This document shows positions 1 to 7,007 of a stretch of DNA of 12,790 nt, in pieces. The notes under the pieces were generated by a model. The model had not been told where the DNA came from and did no database searches. It was given only the letters and a program-made list of their open reading frames with translations. This DNA comes from CALKXV01 sp964632495 (GTDB lineage: Bacteria; Pseudomonadota; Alphaproteobacteria; Rhodobacterales; Rhodobacteraceae), in contig CAZWDS010000092.1 in assembly GCA_964632495.1 (NCBI GenBank), positions 1 through 12,790 on the forward strand. Direction: 5' to 3'. Numbering within the stretch: the first letter of the stretch is position 1; every line of letters begins with the position of its first letter. The position numbers were made by a program, and so were the translations under genes.

Positions 1-80
1 TCATCATCTGCACCAATGCCAAGACGGATGCAGAAGCCAAGGCGCTGTTGAAGCATTTCAACATGCCGTTCAACAGCTGA
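1..80 (+). CDS. rplE: 50S ribosomal protein L5 (uL5), 3' end only
   Basis: This is the last 25 codons of a gene that begins upstream of the window; the in-frame codons start at base 3 and end with TGA at 78-80. The visible tail reads IICTNAKTDAEAKALLKHFN followed by MPFNS, which matches the conserved C-terminus of bacterial L5 (a KTDxEAxxLLxxFxMPF pattern). L5 binds 5S rRNA and helix 84 of 23S rRNA in the central protuberance of the large subunit. It lies 18 nt upstream of rpsN, the standard spc-operon order. Only the C-terminal helix is visible, so nothing can be said about the rest of the protein. Confidence 0.93.
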   Translation, partial: IICTNAKTDAEAKALLKHFNMPFNS

Positions 81-98
81 GCCTGGGAGAGATTAATC

Positions 99-404
99 AT
101 GGCTAAAAAAGCAATGATCGAACGCGAGAAGAAGCGCCAGAAGCTGGTGGACAAGTATGCCACGAAGCGTGCTGCGCTGAAGGAAATCGCAAAAGATGAA
201 TCGAAGCCGATGGAAGAGCGTTTCAAGGCGCGTCTTAAGCTGGCGAAATTGCCGCGCAATTCGTCTGCCACTCGTCTTCACAACCGTTGCCAGCTTACAG
301 GGCGTCCACACGCCTATTATCGCAAGCTGAAAATGTCGCGGATCGCGCTTCGGGAACTTGGCTCGCAAGGCCAGATCCCGGGCCTGGTCAAGTCAAGCTG
401 GTAA
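99..404 (+). CDS. rpsN: 30S ribosomal protein S14 (uS14), zinc-free form
   Basis: The 101-residue product binds the 3' major domain of 16S rRNA in the small-subunit head. It is the long zinc-independent form: its length is normal for that type, and there is no CxxC...CxxC zinc ribbon, only the single Cys of the NRCQLTGRPHAYYRKLKMSR block (about residues 62-81). The C-terminus has the diagnostic RxALRELGxxGQIPGLVKSSW ending. A purine-rich GGGAGAG about 8 nt before the ATG serves as Shine-Dalgarno. It sits between rplE and rpsH, 12 nt from rpsH. No paralogue of the zinc-binding type is in the window. Confidence 0.97.
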   Translation: MAKKAMIEREKKRQKLVDKYATKRAALKEIAKDESKPMEERFKARLKLAKLPRNSSATRLHNRCQLTGRPHAYYRKLKMSRIALRELGSQGQIPGLVKSSW

Positions 405-416
405 GGAGGAAATTTC

Positions 417-809
417 ATGAACGATCCTCTTGGTGATATGCTGACCCGCATCCGGAATGCCCAGATGCGTGGAAAGTCCACAACCCTGACACCGGCCTCC
501 AAGCTGCGTCGTTGGGTTCTCGATGTGTTGGCCGACGAAGGCTACATCCGCGGGTACGAAGATACAGCTGACAAAGCGGGCCATCCGGCCATCGAAATCA
601 GCCTGAAGTACTATGAAGGTGAACCGGTGATCCGCGAATTGAAGCGCGTATCCAAGCCGGGTCGTCGGGTGTATCTGGGTGCGAACGACATTCCCGTCGT
701 CCGTCAGGGCCTGGGTGTCTCAATCGTATCGACGTCGCAAGGCGTCATGTCGGATGCAAAAGCACGCAATGCCAACGTTGGCGGCGAAGTGCTTTGCACC
801 GTCTTCTAA
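417..809 (+). CDS. rpsH: 30S ribosomal protein S8 (uS8)
   Basis: The 130-residue primary-binding protein of the 16S central domain starts MNDPLGDMLTRIRNAQ, the family N-terminus, and ends with the conserved STSxGVMSDxxAR...NVGGEVLCTVF block that contacts helix 21. In E. coli S8 also represses translation of the spc operon by binding the rplE mRNA; the matching site would lie upstream of this window, so this cannot be judged here. The Shine-Dalgarno AAGGAGG overlaps the rpsN stop codon (403-409), which suggests coupled translation. Length and motifs are normal and no defect is visible. Confidence 0.97.
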   Translation: MNDPLGDMLTRIRNAQMRGKSTTLTPASKLRRWVLDVLADEGYIRGYEDTADKAGHPAIEISLKYYEGEPVIRELKRVSKPGRRVYLGANDIPVVRQGLGVSIVSTSQGVMSDAKARNANVGGEVLCTVF

Positions 810-821
810 GGAGGGATTTTA

Positions 822-1338
822 ATGTCTCGAATTGGTAAAAGACCGGTTGAGCTGCCCTCGGGTGTCGAAGCCAAAGTCTCTGGTCAGACCGTGTCGATCA
901 AAGGGCCAAAAGGCACCCGCGATTTCACGGCCTCTGACGATGTCACGCTGAGCGTGGCCGACAATGCGGTGACTGTTGAGCCGCGCGGCAAGTCCAAGCG
1001 GGCGNNNNNNNNNNNNNNNNNNNNNNNNNNNNNNNNNNNNNNNNNNNNNNNNNNNNNNNNNNNNNNAGATCTACGGCGTTGGTTACCGGGCACAGGCACA
1101 GGGCAACAAGATGACCCTGAACCTTGGTCTGTCTCACGACGTGGTGTTCGAAGTTCCCGAAGGCGTCACCGTTACCACACCGAAGAACACGGAAATCGTG
1201 GTCGAAGGTATTGATCAGCAACTCGTCGGCCAAGTCGCAGCTAATATCCGCGAATGGCGCAAGCCCGAGCCCTATAAGGGCAAAGGCATCAAGTACAAAG
1301 ACGAGTATATCTTCCGTAAGGAAGGCAAGAAGAAGTAA
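822..1338 (+). CDS. rplF: 50S ribosomal protein L6 (uL6), interrupted by an assembly gap
   Basis: L6 binds 23S rRNA near the sarcin-ricin loop and GTPase centre. Residues 1-61 before the gap begin MSRIGKRPVELPSGV and end at KSKRA. After the gap the protein resumes with IYGVGYRAQAQGNK and ends EPYKGKGIKYKDEYIFRKEGKKK, where EPYKGKG is the L6 signature. The 62 Ns put the two halves in different frames, so the span is not a multiple of three. The residues missing relative to the family (RxxWGxxR...GVxxGFxxxL) number about 26 codons plus one base, so a true gap near 79 nt would restore one frame and a 177-residue protein. This is an assembly artefact rather than a real frameshift. The Shine-Dalgarno AGGAGG overlaps the rpsH stop. 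Confidence 0.93.
1005..1066. other. Assembly gap of 62 Ns inside rplF
   Basis: The 62-base run of Ns is not compatible with one reading frame across rplF; the frame requires a length of 1 modulo 3. Comparison with the usual 177-residue L6 points to about 79 nt. The N count is therefore an estimate made at scaffolding, not a measured distance. Confidence 0.95.
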
Positions 1339-1349
1339 GGACCGGATAA

Positions 1350-1709
1350 ATGGCACTTTCCAAAAGAGAATTGTTCCAGAAACGCCGCATGCGCGTCCGG
1401 AACAAACTTCGCAAAGTCAACGCAGGCCGCGTACGTTTGTCTGTTCATCGTTCGAACAAGAACATCAGCGTTCAACTGATCGACGATGTTGCAGGCACGA
1501 CAATCGCCAGCGCCTCGTCCTTGGAAAAGGACTTGGGCGTTGTGGGCAAGAACAACGTCGAAGCCGCCACCAAGGTGGGATCGGCAATTGCCGAGCGCGC
1601 CAAGAAGGCGGGCGTGGAAGAAGCATACTTCGACCGCGGCGGGTTCTTGTTTCATGGCAAGGTGAAGGCATTGGCCGAAGCTGCGCGCGAAGGCGGATTG
1701 AAAATTTAA
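1350..1709 (+). CDS. rplR: 50S ribosomal protein L18 (uL18)
   Basis: This 119-residue protein binds 5S rRNA together with L5 in the central protuberance. The N-terminal third is strongly basic (MALSKRELFQKRRMRVRNKLRK), and the RLSVHRSNKNISVQLIDD and YFDRGGFLFHGKVKALAEAAREGGLKI blocks are diagnostic, the latter being the L18 C-terminal signature. An AAGGA overlapping the rplF stop serves as Shine-Dalgarno about 8 nt before the ATG. It is followed by an unusually long non-coding stretch (102 nt) before rpsE. Confidence 0.97.
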   Translation: MALSKRELFQKRRMRVRNKLRKVNAGRVRLSVHRSNKNISVQLIDDVAGTTIASASSLEKDLGVVGKNNVEAATKVGSAIAERAKKAGVEEAYFDRGGFLFHGKVKALAEAAREGGLKI

Positions 1710-1715
1710 AGGGTC

Positions 1716-1735
1716 AGGCGGGTTTAACCCCGCCT
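1716..1735 (+). repeat. Hairpin just downstream of rplR
   Basis: AGGCGGG (1716-1722) and CCCGCCT (1729-1735) form a perfect 7-bp stem with a 6-nt loop, starting 7 nt after the rplR stop. No T-tract follows, so it is not a classical intrinsic terminator. It could slow polymerase or mark an mRNA processing or stability boundary in the rplR-rpsE space; the role is inference. Confidence 0.5.
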
Positions 1736-1778
1736 TGCCGATGACCGGGGGGCTTTGGTTCACTGCGGTTGAGAAAAC

Positions 1779-1790
1779 GCGCTTCGGCGC
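1779..1790 (+). repeat. Small UUCG-capped hairpin before rpsE
   Basis: GCGC-TTCG-GCGC forms a 4-bp stem closed by a C(UUCG)G tetraloop, an exceptionally stable loop class. It ends 11 nt before the rpsE Shine-Dalgarno AGGAGG (1802-1807). It is short, so a chance occurrence in GC-rich DNA is possible. Confidence 0.35.
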
Positions 1791-1811
1791 ACGAATGAAA
1801 TAGGAGGCCAC

Positions 1812-2399
1812 ATGGCCAGAGAACAAAATCAGAGAGGCGGAGGTCGCGGAAATCGCCGTGACGAGACGCCCGAATTCGCTGACCGTCTGGTCGCGATCAA
1901 CCGTGTGTCAAAGACAGTGAAGGGTGGTAAGCGTTTCGGCTTTGCCGCTTTGGTCGTCGTCGGCGATCAGAAGGGTCGTGTTGGTTTCGGCAAGGGTAAA
2001 GCGAAAGAAGTGCCTGAAGCGATCCGCAAGGCGACTGAACAGGCCAAGCGTCAGATGATCCGCGTGCCTTTGCGCGAAGGTCGCACACTTCACCACGATA
2101 TCGAGGGCCGTCATGGCGCTGGTAAAGTCGTGATGCGGACGGCGCCAACCGGTACGGGTATCATTGCCGGTGGTCCAATGCGGGCCGTTTTCGAAATGCT
2201 GGGCGTTCAGGACGTGGTTGCCAAATCAATCGGCTCGCAAAACCCCTACAACATGATCCGAGCGACCATTGACGGTTTAAAGAAAGAGTCTTCTCCTCGG
2301 TCCGTGGCTCAGCGCCGTGGAAAGAAAGTCGCCGACATTCTACCGAAGCGGGATGACAAGCCTGCTGCCGAAACCGCCCCCGAGACTGAGGAGGCCTAA
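1812..2399 (+). CDS. rpsE: 30S ribosomal protein S5 (uS5)
   Basis: The 195-residue product is an S4/S5/S12 fidelity-centre protein at the mRNA entry channel. Residues about 1-20 are a Gly/Arg-rich leader (MAREQNQRGGGRGNRRDE). The double-stranded-RNA-binding S5 domain follows, with RVSKTVKGGKRFGFAALVVVGD and GRVGFGKGKAKEVPEAIRKA. The C-terminal domain includes TGTGIIAGGPMRAVFE and SQNPYNMIRATIDGL. The last 25 or so residues form an acidic Ala/Glu/Pro-rich tail longer than that of E. coli S5 (166 residues), as is usual in alphaproteobacteria. A strong AGGAGG lies 4 nt before the ATG. GAGGAGG near the gene's 3' end doubles as the Shine-Dalgarno of rpmD. Confidence 0.97.
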   Translation: MAREQNQRGGGRGNRRDETPEFADRLVAINRVSKTVKGGKRFGFAALVVVGDQKGRVGFGKGKAKEVPEAIRKATEQAKRQMIRVPLREGRTLHHDIEGRHGAGKVVMRTAPTGTGIIAGGPMRAVFEMLGVQDVVAKSIGSQNPYNMIRATIDGLKKESSPRSVAQRRGKKVADILPKRDDKPAAETAPETEEA

Positions 2400-2401
2400 A
2401 C

Positions 2402-2590
2402 ATGGCAAAAACAATCGTCGTCAAACAGATCGGCTCGCCGATCCGCCGTCCCGCCAAACAGCGAGCTACACTGGTGGGTCTTGGCCTGAACAAGATGCAC
2501 AAAACGCGCGAGTTGGAAGATACACCTTCCGTTCGCGGTATGGTCGATTCGATCCCGCATTTGGTCGAGATCGTCGAAGAGCGTGGCTAA
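2402..2590 (+). CDS. rpmD: 50S ribosomal protein L30 (uL30)
   Basis: The 62-residue protein matches the L30 fold: KTIVVKQIGSPIRRPAKQRATLVGLGLNKM, then HKTRELEDTPSVRGMVDSIPHLVEIVEE. The GLGLxxxxxxxxxxDTPxVRGMxxxxxHLV pattern is the family signature. It starts 2 nt after the rpsE stop, using GAGGAGG at 2388-2394 inside rpsE as its ribosome binding site, so translation is probably coupled. In most bacteria rplO follows directly. Here a strong terminator follows and rplO is about 5.3 kb away. Confidence 0.96.
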   Translation: MAKTIVVKQIGSPIRRPAKQRATLVGLGLNKMHKTRELEDTPSVRGMVDSIPHLVEIVEERG

Positions 2591-2638
2591 GCCAACCTGT
2601 TTTTTTGAAAAGGCAGATTGCACGTTCCGGCAAGATTT

Positions 2639-2668
2639 GAACGCCTCCTTTGGAGGCGTTCTTTTTTT
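2639..2668 (+). terminator. Rho-independent terminator of the first spc segment
   Basis: GAACGCCTCC (2639-2648) and GGAGGCGTTC (2652-2661) pair perfectly over 10 bp with a 3-nt TTT loop, followed directly by seven Ts (2662-2668). It lies 48 nt after the rpmD stop. On the opposite strand the downstream bases are AAATCTT, so it is not a good terminator for the converging chemoreceptor gene. It implies that rplO-secY-adk needs its own promoter. Confidence 0.92.
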
Positions 2669-2766
2669 GCGGATATCTGCCTTGTTGTGACGCCTTACCG
2701 GACAGCGGCTGAAGATTTCCGTCACTGGTTGCTGCGGCCAATTCAGATGGTGATAGAGCTTGGCGC

Positions 2767-5142
2767 TTAACTTGCGCGCTGCAGACCGGGTTCGTCGCTT
2801 CCGATCTGAAACGCCGAGGTGGTTGATCGCAGTTCTTTGGCCCGTTCACTAAGAAGCGTCGTCGATGCGGCTGTTTCTTCGAACATTGCCGCGTTTTCTT
2901 GAGTGATCTTGTCAATTTTTGCCAGTGATATGTTGATTTCACTAAGTCCCGACGCTTGTTCAGTGGTCGATTTTGCGACGTGATTGACGACTTCAGCAAG
3001 AGCAACGATCAGGTCCGAGATGTCGGAAATACTGGTGCCGGCACGGCGGACTTTTTCACGACCTGAGTGAATTTCAGTTTCACTTTTAGAGATTAGCGCG
3101 TTGATTTCCTTTACAGCGTCTGAAGAGCGGTGAGCCAGTCCGCGCACTTCAGATGCAACAACGGCGAACCCCCGCCCGGCATCACCGGCACGGGCCGCTT
3201 CCACGCCAGCGTTCAGCGCTAGAAGATTGGTTTGGAATGCAATCTCTTCGATTAAATCCGTAACCTTTGAGATTTCGTAGGATGATTGGACGATACGTTC
3301 CATTTCATTGACGGCTTCGGCTACCACTACGCTTCCCTCCTTGGCAGCGTCTTCGGCTTTCTGAACTTGAGTTTTTGCACCGCCCGCACTTTGCGATACG
3401 GACTGCACCGAGACTGTTAATTCTTCCAACGCAGCAGCCGTGGATTCCAATGTAGAGGCCTGACTTTCCGTCCGGCTTGACAGATCCTGTGCTGATACCG
3501 AAAGAGAATCGACTTCATTTTCGATCGTCTCGGAGCCAAAGATGACGTTTCTTATAGCGGTAGAAAGTTCGGAAAGGGCTGTCTCAAAACCGGATTGGAG
3601 TTTCTGGAAATCCCCATGGAATGTTCCGTCCATACGCGCACTCAAATTGCCAGCAGCCAGTTCACTCGTGACACCTTCGATAGCGTGCAGGCTTTGTGTG
3701 ACGGTGGCCAAAAGTTCGTTAAAATCTTTGGCAATCGAGCGCAATCCGTTTTCGGAATAGTCTTCATCGATCCGGTAATCTAATTGACCGAACCGGGCTT
3801 TTTCGATGGCGGCTTGGATATCGTCTTGTAAGTTCTTTCGCTGTTCAGTCAGGGCCTGCTCTTTAGTTGCATTGGCTACTTGTTCGGCCTGAAGAGCCTT
3901 TTGCTCTTCAAGCAGCTTTGTCTGCTTTTCCGTCATCTCTTGGGCAATTTTCATGTCCCGCTTGGCCTGTTCAGACAAGGCAGTGTTTTTTTGCAAAAGT
4001 TCTTTGAACGCGATGCAAGACTTGGCAATTTTCCCCATCTCGGTTTCTGCGACATAGCTTTCGACGTCTACATTTGTGTTTCCAGCGGCGAGTTCAGAAA
4101 CGGCTTCAGAAATACGCGCGCCAGGAACGAGCGCGCTTCGTCTGACTGTGGTTGAAATACCCAAGGTCAGTGCGACGAATGACAGGAACATAGTGCCAAC
4201 GAGAACCAGTACGAGGGCTGTGGAGCGCTGCAGGTCGTGCGCAATTCGATCAGCTTGATGTTTGCTGTCTTCTGCAATGGCAACAGTTAGGGTCTGAATT
4301 CCGGCCAAAGCGACTGCGTCCGAAATTCTGACAACATCGTCGATTTCGTTTGCGCTTGCGCCGGAATCGATAAGTTCCAGCGTCTTTTGTGTTGCGGCAA
4401 GATAGGCTTCAATCATAGCCTCAATATCATCAAGCGCCTTGGCTTCGGCGTTGCTCAATTGAAATGTGCGGTAACGAGCAATCTGTGATTTTGCACCTTC
4501 GGCCTTCACAATGACTTTTCGCGCTCTTTCAATTTCCTTGCGAATAACAAGATTCTTGAATTGATGGATCATGCCACCAAATCCAAGTTCTTGACGAATC
4601 CGGTTCAAGATATTGGCTTTGGCGAATTCCGGTTCAGCCGCCATGAAGTGTGCAAAACCCTCCAACGCCGGAGAATCGTCGATCGTTACGCGACTATCAA
4701 TCACCTCGGGCAGGGAACCGAGCTGATGGCCAATAGTCACTTTCTTCATGTTGGCTTCATAGGCTGTCACGGTATCTCTTATACCCTTTATGGCCGCCTG
4801 CGACGCTTCATCTGGATACAAGGCGGATAGGACTTCAAGTCGGGTGAGAATGCTGCCCGTCGTGTTCTGTAAATTGGTGGCGCGCTCATTGCCGCCACGC
4901 AGAACTAGGTTTTTGAAATCGTGGATCATGCCGCCGAAGCCAGCGGCACCGATGATGTCGCGGATGAGAACTGATTGCTGGTGGTTTTCGGCGGAGTAAT
5001 TGAGCCAGTCACGTTCGACATTTTGGACCTCGGAACGAATGTAAATCGCAAAGGCCGAGAGCACCAAACCTGCGATGGACAGGACTATGGTGACCCAATG
5101 CGTCAATTTTTTAAGTGAGAGTACTTTGAACATGACGACCAT
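2767..5142 (-). CDS. Methyl-accepting chemotaxis protein, double HAMP, duplicated periplasmic sensor motif
   Basis: The 791-residue chemoreceptor would control the CheA kinase through CheW at the inner membrane. Membrane segment 1 spans about residues 14-35 and segment 2 about 309-330, leaving a periplasmic domain of some 270 residues. This domain carries two copies of a GFGGMIHxFKNLV motif at 68-80 and 187-199. A HAMP domain (about 331-384) follows, then a Gln/Glu/Lys-rich coiled coil (385-445), a second HAMP-like unit with ELAAGNLSARM (about 478-530), and the kinase-control hairpin tip with EEIAFQTNLLALNAGVEAAR (632-651) and AGDAGRGFAVVASEVRGLA. There is no C-terminal NWETF-type CheR/CheB tether. 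The start could also be Met4; neither has a clear Shine-Dalgarno. It lies 81 nt downstream of the co-directional flavoprotein gene. No other che gene is visible. The ligand is unknown. Confidence 0.93.
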   Translation of the reverse strand: MVVMFKVLSLKKLTHWVTIVLSIAGLVLSAFAIYIRSEVQNVERDWLNYSAENHQQSVLIRDIIGAAGFGGMIHDFKNLVLRGGNERATNLQNTTGSILTRLEVLSALYPDEASQAAIKGIRDTVTAYEANMKKVTIGHQLGSLPEVIDSRVTIDDSPALEGFAHFMAAEPEFAKANILNRIRQELGFGGMIHQFKNLVIRKEIERARKVIVKAEGAKSQIARYRTFQLSNAEAKALDDIEAMIEAYLAATQKTLELIDSGASANEIDDVVRISDAVALAGIQTLTVAIAEDSKHQADRIAHDLQRSTALVLVLVGTMFLSFVALTLGISTTVRRSALVPGARISEAVSELAAGNTNVDVESYVAETEMGKIAKSCIAFKELLQKNTALSEQAKRDMKIAQEMTEKQTKLLEEQKALQAEQVANATKEQALTEQRKNLQDDIQAAIEKARFGQLDYRIDEDYSENGLRSIAKDFNELLATVTQSLHAIEGVTSELAAGNLSARMDGTFHGDFQKLQSGFETALSELSTAIRNVIFGSETIENEVDSLSVSAQDLSSRTESQASTLESTAAALEELTVSVQSVSQSAGGAKTQVQKAEDAAKEGSVVVAEAVNEMERIVQSSYEISKVTDLIEEIAFQTNLLALNAGVEAARAGDAGRGFAVVASEVRGLAHRSSDAVKEINALISKSETEIHSGREKVRRAGTSISDISDLIVALAEVVNHVAKSTTEQASGLSEINISLAKIDKITQENAAMFEETAASTTLLSERAKELRSTTSAFQIGSDEPGLQRAS

Positions 5143-5223
5143 CCATCGTTTTGCTTCGTTTCGAAGATCAACGTGGCTTAGCGTGGTCAGATTAATGGGT
5201 CGTTGAGATTGGCGATCGCTACT

Positions 5224-6696
5224 CTATTTCGGATAAAGCGTGGTCATCGGGACCGAGCGACCGTTGTCCTGAGTGATCCGAACGTGGCTTCTGTTCAACT
5301 GACGCGGTTCCGAGACACCGACAGAATGGGCGATGGTTTCGACTTCTTTGATAAGGTTCTTTGCGTAGTCTGCGACCCGCTCCCTTTTATCCTCGGGCAC
5401 GAGGCCTTTTTGGAATCGTTTGTCATGGGTCGTGATGCCTGTGGGGCAGGTGTTTTTGTTGCATTTCAGGGCTTGGATGCAGCCCAGTGAGAACATGAAG
5501 CCGCGTGCCGAGGTGACAAAATCCGCACCTGCGGCCAAGGCCCAAGCAACGTCCCCAGGGTTGACCAGCTTGCCGGATGCGACGATGCGTATGCGCTCTT
5601 TCAGCCCGGCAGCATCACGCATGTCGACAAGGGCGGGAAGAGATTCGCGGATAGACATGCCGACCAAATCAATCAGAGGCATAGGCGCAGCCCCTGTGCC
5701 GCCTTCTCCGCCGTCCAGAGTGATGAAATCGGGTGCCGTTTCAGGGCCGCGTCTTGTGATGGTGTCAAACAGGTCTAGAAGGGCTTCTTCGGTACCCATC
5801 ACGGTCTTGATGCCCACGGGCTTGCCAGTGACGTCGCGGACGTGGCCGACCACGTCCAAAAGGTCATCCCAATCGTCGATCTCAAGATGTCGGTTCGGGG
5901 ATATCCCGTCTTGGCCCACGTTCAGACCTCGGATTTTAGCGATCTCCGGCGTTACCTTGGCACCGGGAAGGATGCCGCCTTTGCCGGGCTTCGCGCCTTG
6001 GGCCAGCTTCAGCTCGAACATGCGCACCGTGTCGTGGGCGGCGACTTCGCGCAATTTGTCGTCGGACAATCCGCCCGTGGCATCGCGAACGCCGAATTTC
6101 GCCGTACCGATCTGAAACACAATGTCCGCGCCGCCTTCAAGATGAAACGGGCTGACGCCGCCCTCGCCTGTGTTCAGCCAAACCCCGGCCTTCGCTGCGC
6201 CATGGCTCAGGGCTTGAACCGCTGGCTTTGAAATGGCCCCATAACTCATCCCCGAGATGTTGAAGAAAGATCGGGCGTGAAAAGGTGCGCGTGTATCGGG
6301 GCCAATCACAAGAGGATCGGCGCTTGCAAATTGATTATCAAGCGGGGGAAACGCGGCGTTCACAAAGATCGGGGTGCCGACAACGCCCAGGTTGCGGGTC
6401 GAGCCAAACGCCACCGTGTTTCCCTTGCCCTCGCCGGCACGTTTGATCCATTCGCGTTGAGCGCGGTTGAACGGCAGTTCCTCTCGGTCCATGGCAAAGA
6501 AATACTGCCGGAAGAACTCGCCCAAAGTCGAGAAAAGGTGCCGAAATCGGCCCAAGACCGGATAGTTGCGCCGGATCGCATCCTCGGTCTGCACTCTGTC
6601 GATGACAAAGAGGATCAGCGCGAGTGCCGCAAGGATGCCCACGACGACCACAAAGGTCACAGCCAGAAAATTCAGTGTCTCCATCGCGAATCCCAT
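5224..6696 (-). CDS. Membrane-anchored FMN-binding glutamate synthase domain protein
   Basis: The 490-residue protein belongs to the stand-alone glutamate synthase central/FMN domain family (GltB-like, COG0069). A hydrophobic segment at about residues 9-33 should anchor it to the inner membrane. Motifs include SGMSYGAISKPAVQALS (148-164), NTGEGG (175-180), LAQGAKPGKGG, GQDGISPNRH, DFITLDGGEGGTGAAP and the triad C406-x5-C412-x4-C417, matching the [3Fe-4S] ligands of glutamate synthase. There is no N-terminal Cys2 glutaminase domain, so it cannot draw ammonia from glutamine by itself; the real substrate is uncertain. I chose the ATG at 6696 because GAGGAGAG precedes it at good spacing. An upstream in-frame extension to 6942 has no such site and low similarity to the family. 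Confidence 0.88.
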   Translation of the reverse strand: MGFAMETLNFLAVTFVVVVGILAALALILFVIDRVQTEDAIRRNYPVLGRFRHLFSTLGEFFRQYFFAMDREELPFNRAQREWIKRAGEGKGNTVAFGSTRNLGVVGTPIFVNAAFPPLDNQFASADPLVIGPDTRAPFHARSFFNISGMSYGAISKPAVQALSHGAAKAGVWLNTGEGGVSPFHLEGGADIVFQIGTAKFGVRDATGGLSDDKLREVAAHDTVRMFELKLAQGAKPGKGGILPGAKVTPEIAKIRGLNVGQDGISPNRHLEIDDWDDLLDVVGHVRDVTGKPVGIKTVMGTEEALLDLFDTITRRGPETAPDFITLDGGEGGTGAAPMPLIDLVGMSIRESLPALVDMRDAAGLKERIRIVASGKLVNPGDVAWALAAGADFVTSARGFMFSLGCIQALKCNKNTCPTGITTHDKRFQKGLVPEDKRERVADYAKNLIKEVETIAHSVGVSEPRQLNRSHVRITQDNGRSVPMTTLYPK

Positions 6697-7007
6697 GAGA
6701 TCTCTCCTCTGATCAAGACCCTGATACGATGGATCGTGTCGACGTGCAGTCACAACATGCGGAGCAGGGCAGCAATGCAAGTCAGTTTTATCGATGTCGG
6801 TGTTAGAGACTGATTTTTGGAACAGAATATTGATGTTATTTGCGCGCGGTGCCGAATCTTGGGACGATGATCCGGCAACACCTTGGTGGAACTTGGTTGA
6901 GGCCTCCCAAGCTGGGGTCGCAAATCCATTGATTTCCTGCAAAGGTTAGACGCGAAACAGCCATAATTGGACGGCATTTTGACGTCGGGGCCGCAACAGG
7001 GCGCAGA
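6697..7007. other. Divergent intergenic region (311 nt)
   Basis: This region separates the minus-strand flavoprotein gene from the plus-strand prepilin-peptidase-like gene and should hold promoters for both. It contains an imperfect dyad at 6723-6740 and a CATAAT hexamer at 6962-6967 in the plus direction, without a convincing -35 partner. An open frame continues upstream from the flavoprotein start, but it shows no ribosome binding site. I see no tRNA, repeat array or gene here. Confidence 0.6.
6723..6740. promoter_or_regulatory. Imperfect 18-bp dyad upstream of the flavoprotein gene
   Basis: GATACGAT-GG-ATCGTGTC is an inverted repeat with 7 of 8 matching arm positions, 27 nt upstream of the flavoprotein start codon. 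Its size and symmetry fit a repressor operator, but no adjacent regulator gene is seen and one such dyad could be chance. Confidence 0.3.

Noticed and set aside
822..1338. Frameshift or pseudogene in rplF
   Set aside because: The frame change coincides with the N run, and both flanks are intact L6 sequence that fit a 177-residue protein if the gap is about 79 nt.
1272..1826. Long minus-strand open frame across rplR
   Set aside because: It is antisense to a clear ribosomal protein gene, has no family resemblance, and runs through the intergenic hairpins.
2584..2606. A possible extra terminator directly after rpmD (short TGG/CCA repeat around the stop, then T7 at 2600-2606)
   Set aside because: The stem would be only 3-5 pairs with an almost absent loop. 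The perfect 10-bp hairpin with T7 at 2639-2668 explains termination much better.
5842..6231. Plus-strand open frames opposite the flavoprotein gene
   Set aside because: They mirror the codon pattern of the real minus-strand gene, lack ribosome binding sites, and show no recognisable protein motif.
6697..6942. N-terminal extension of the flavoprotein gene to an upstream start at 6942
   Set aside because: The extension has no ribosome binding site, reads as low-complexity non-family sequence, and the ATG at 6696 has a clear GAGGAGAG and is followed at once by the membrane segment expected at the N-terminus.
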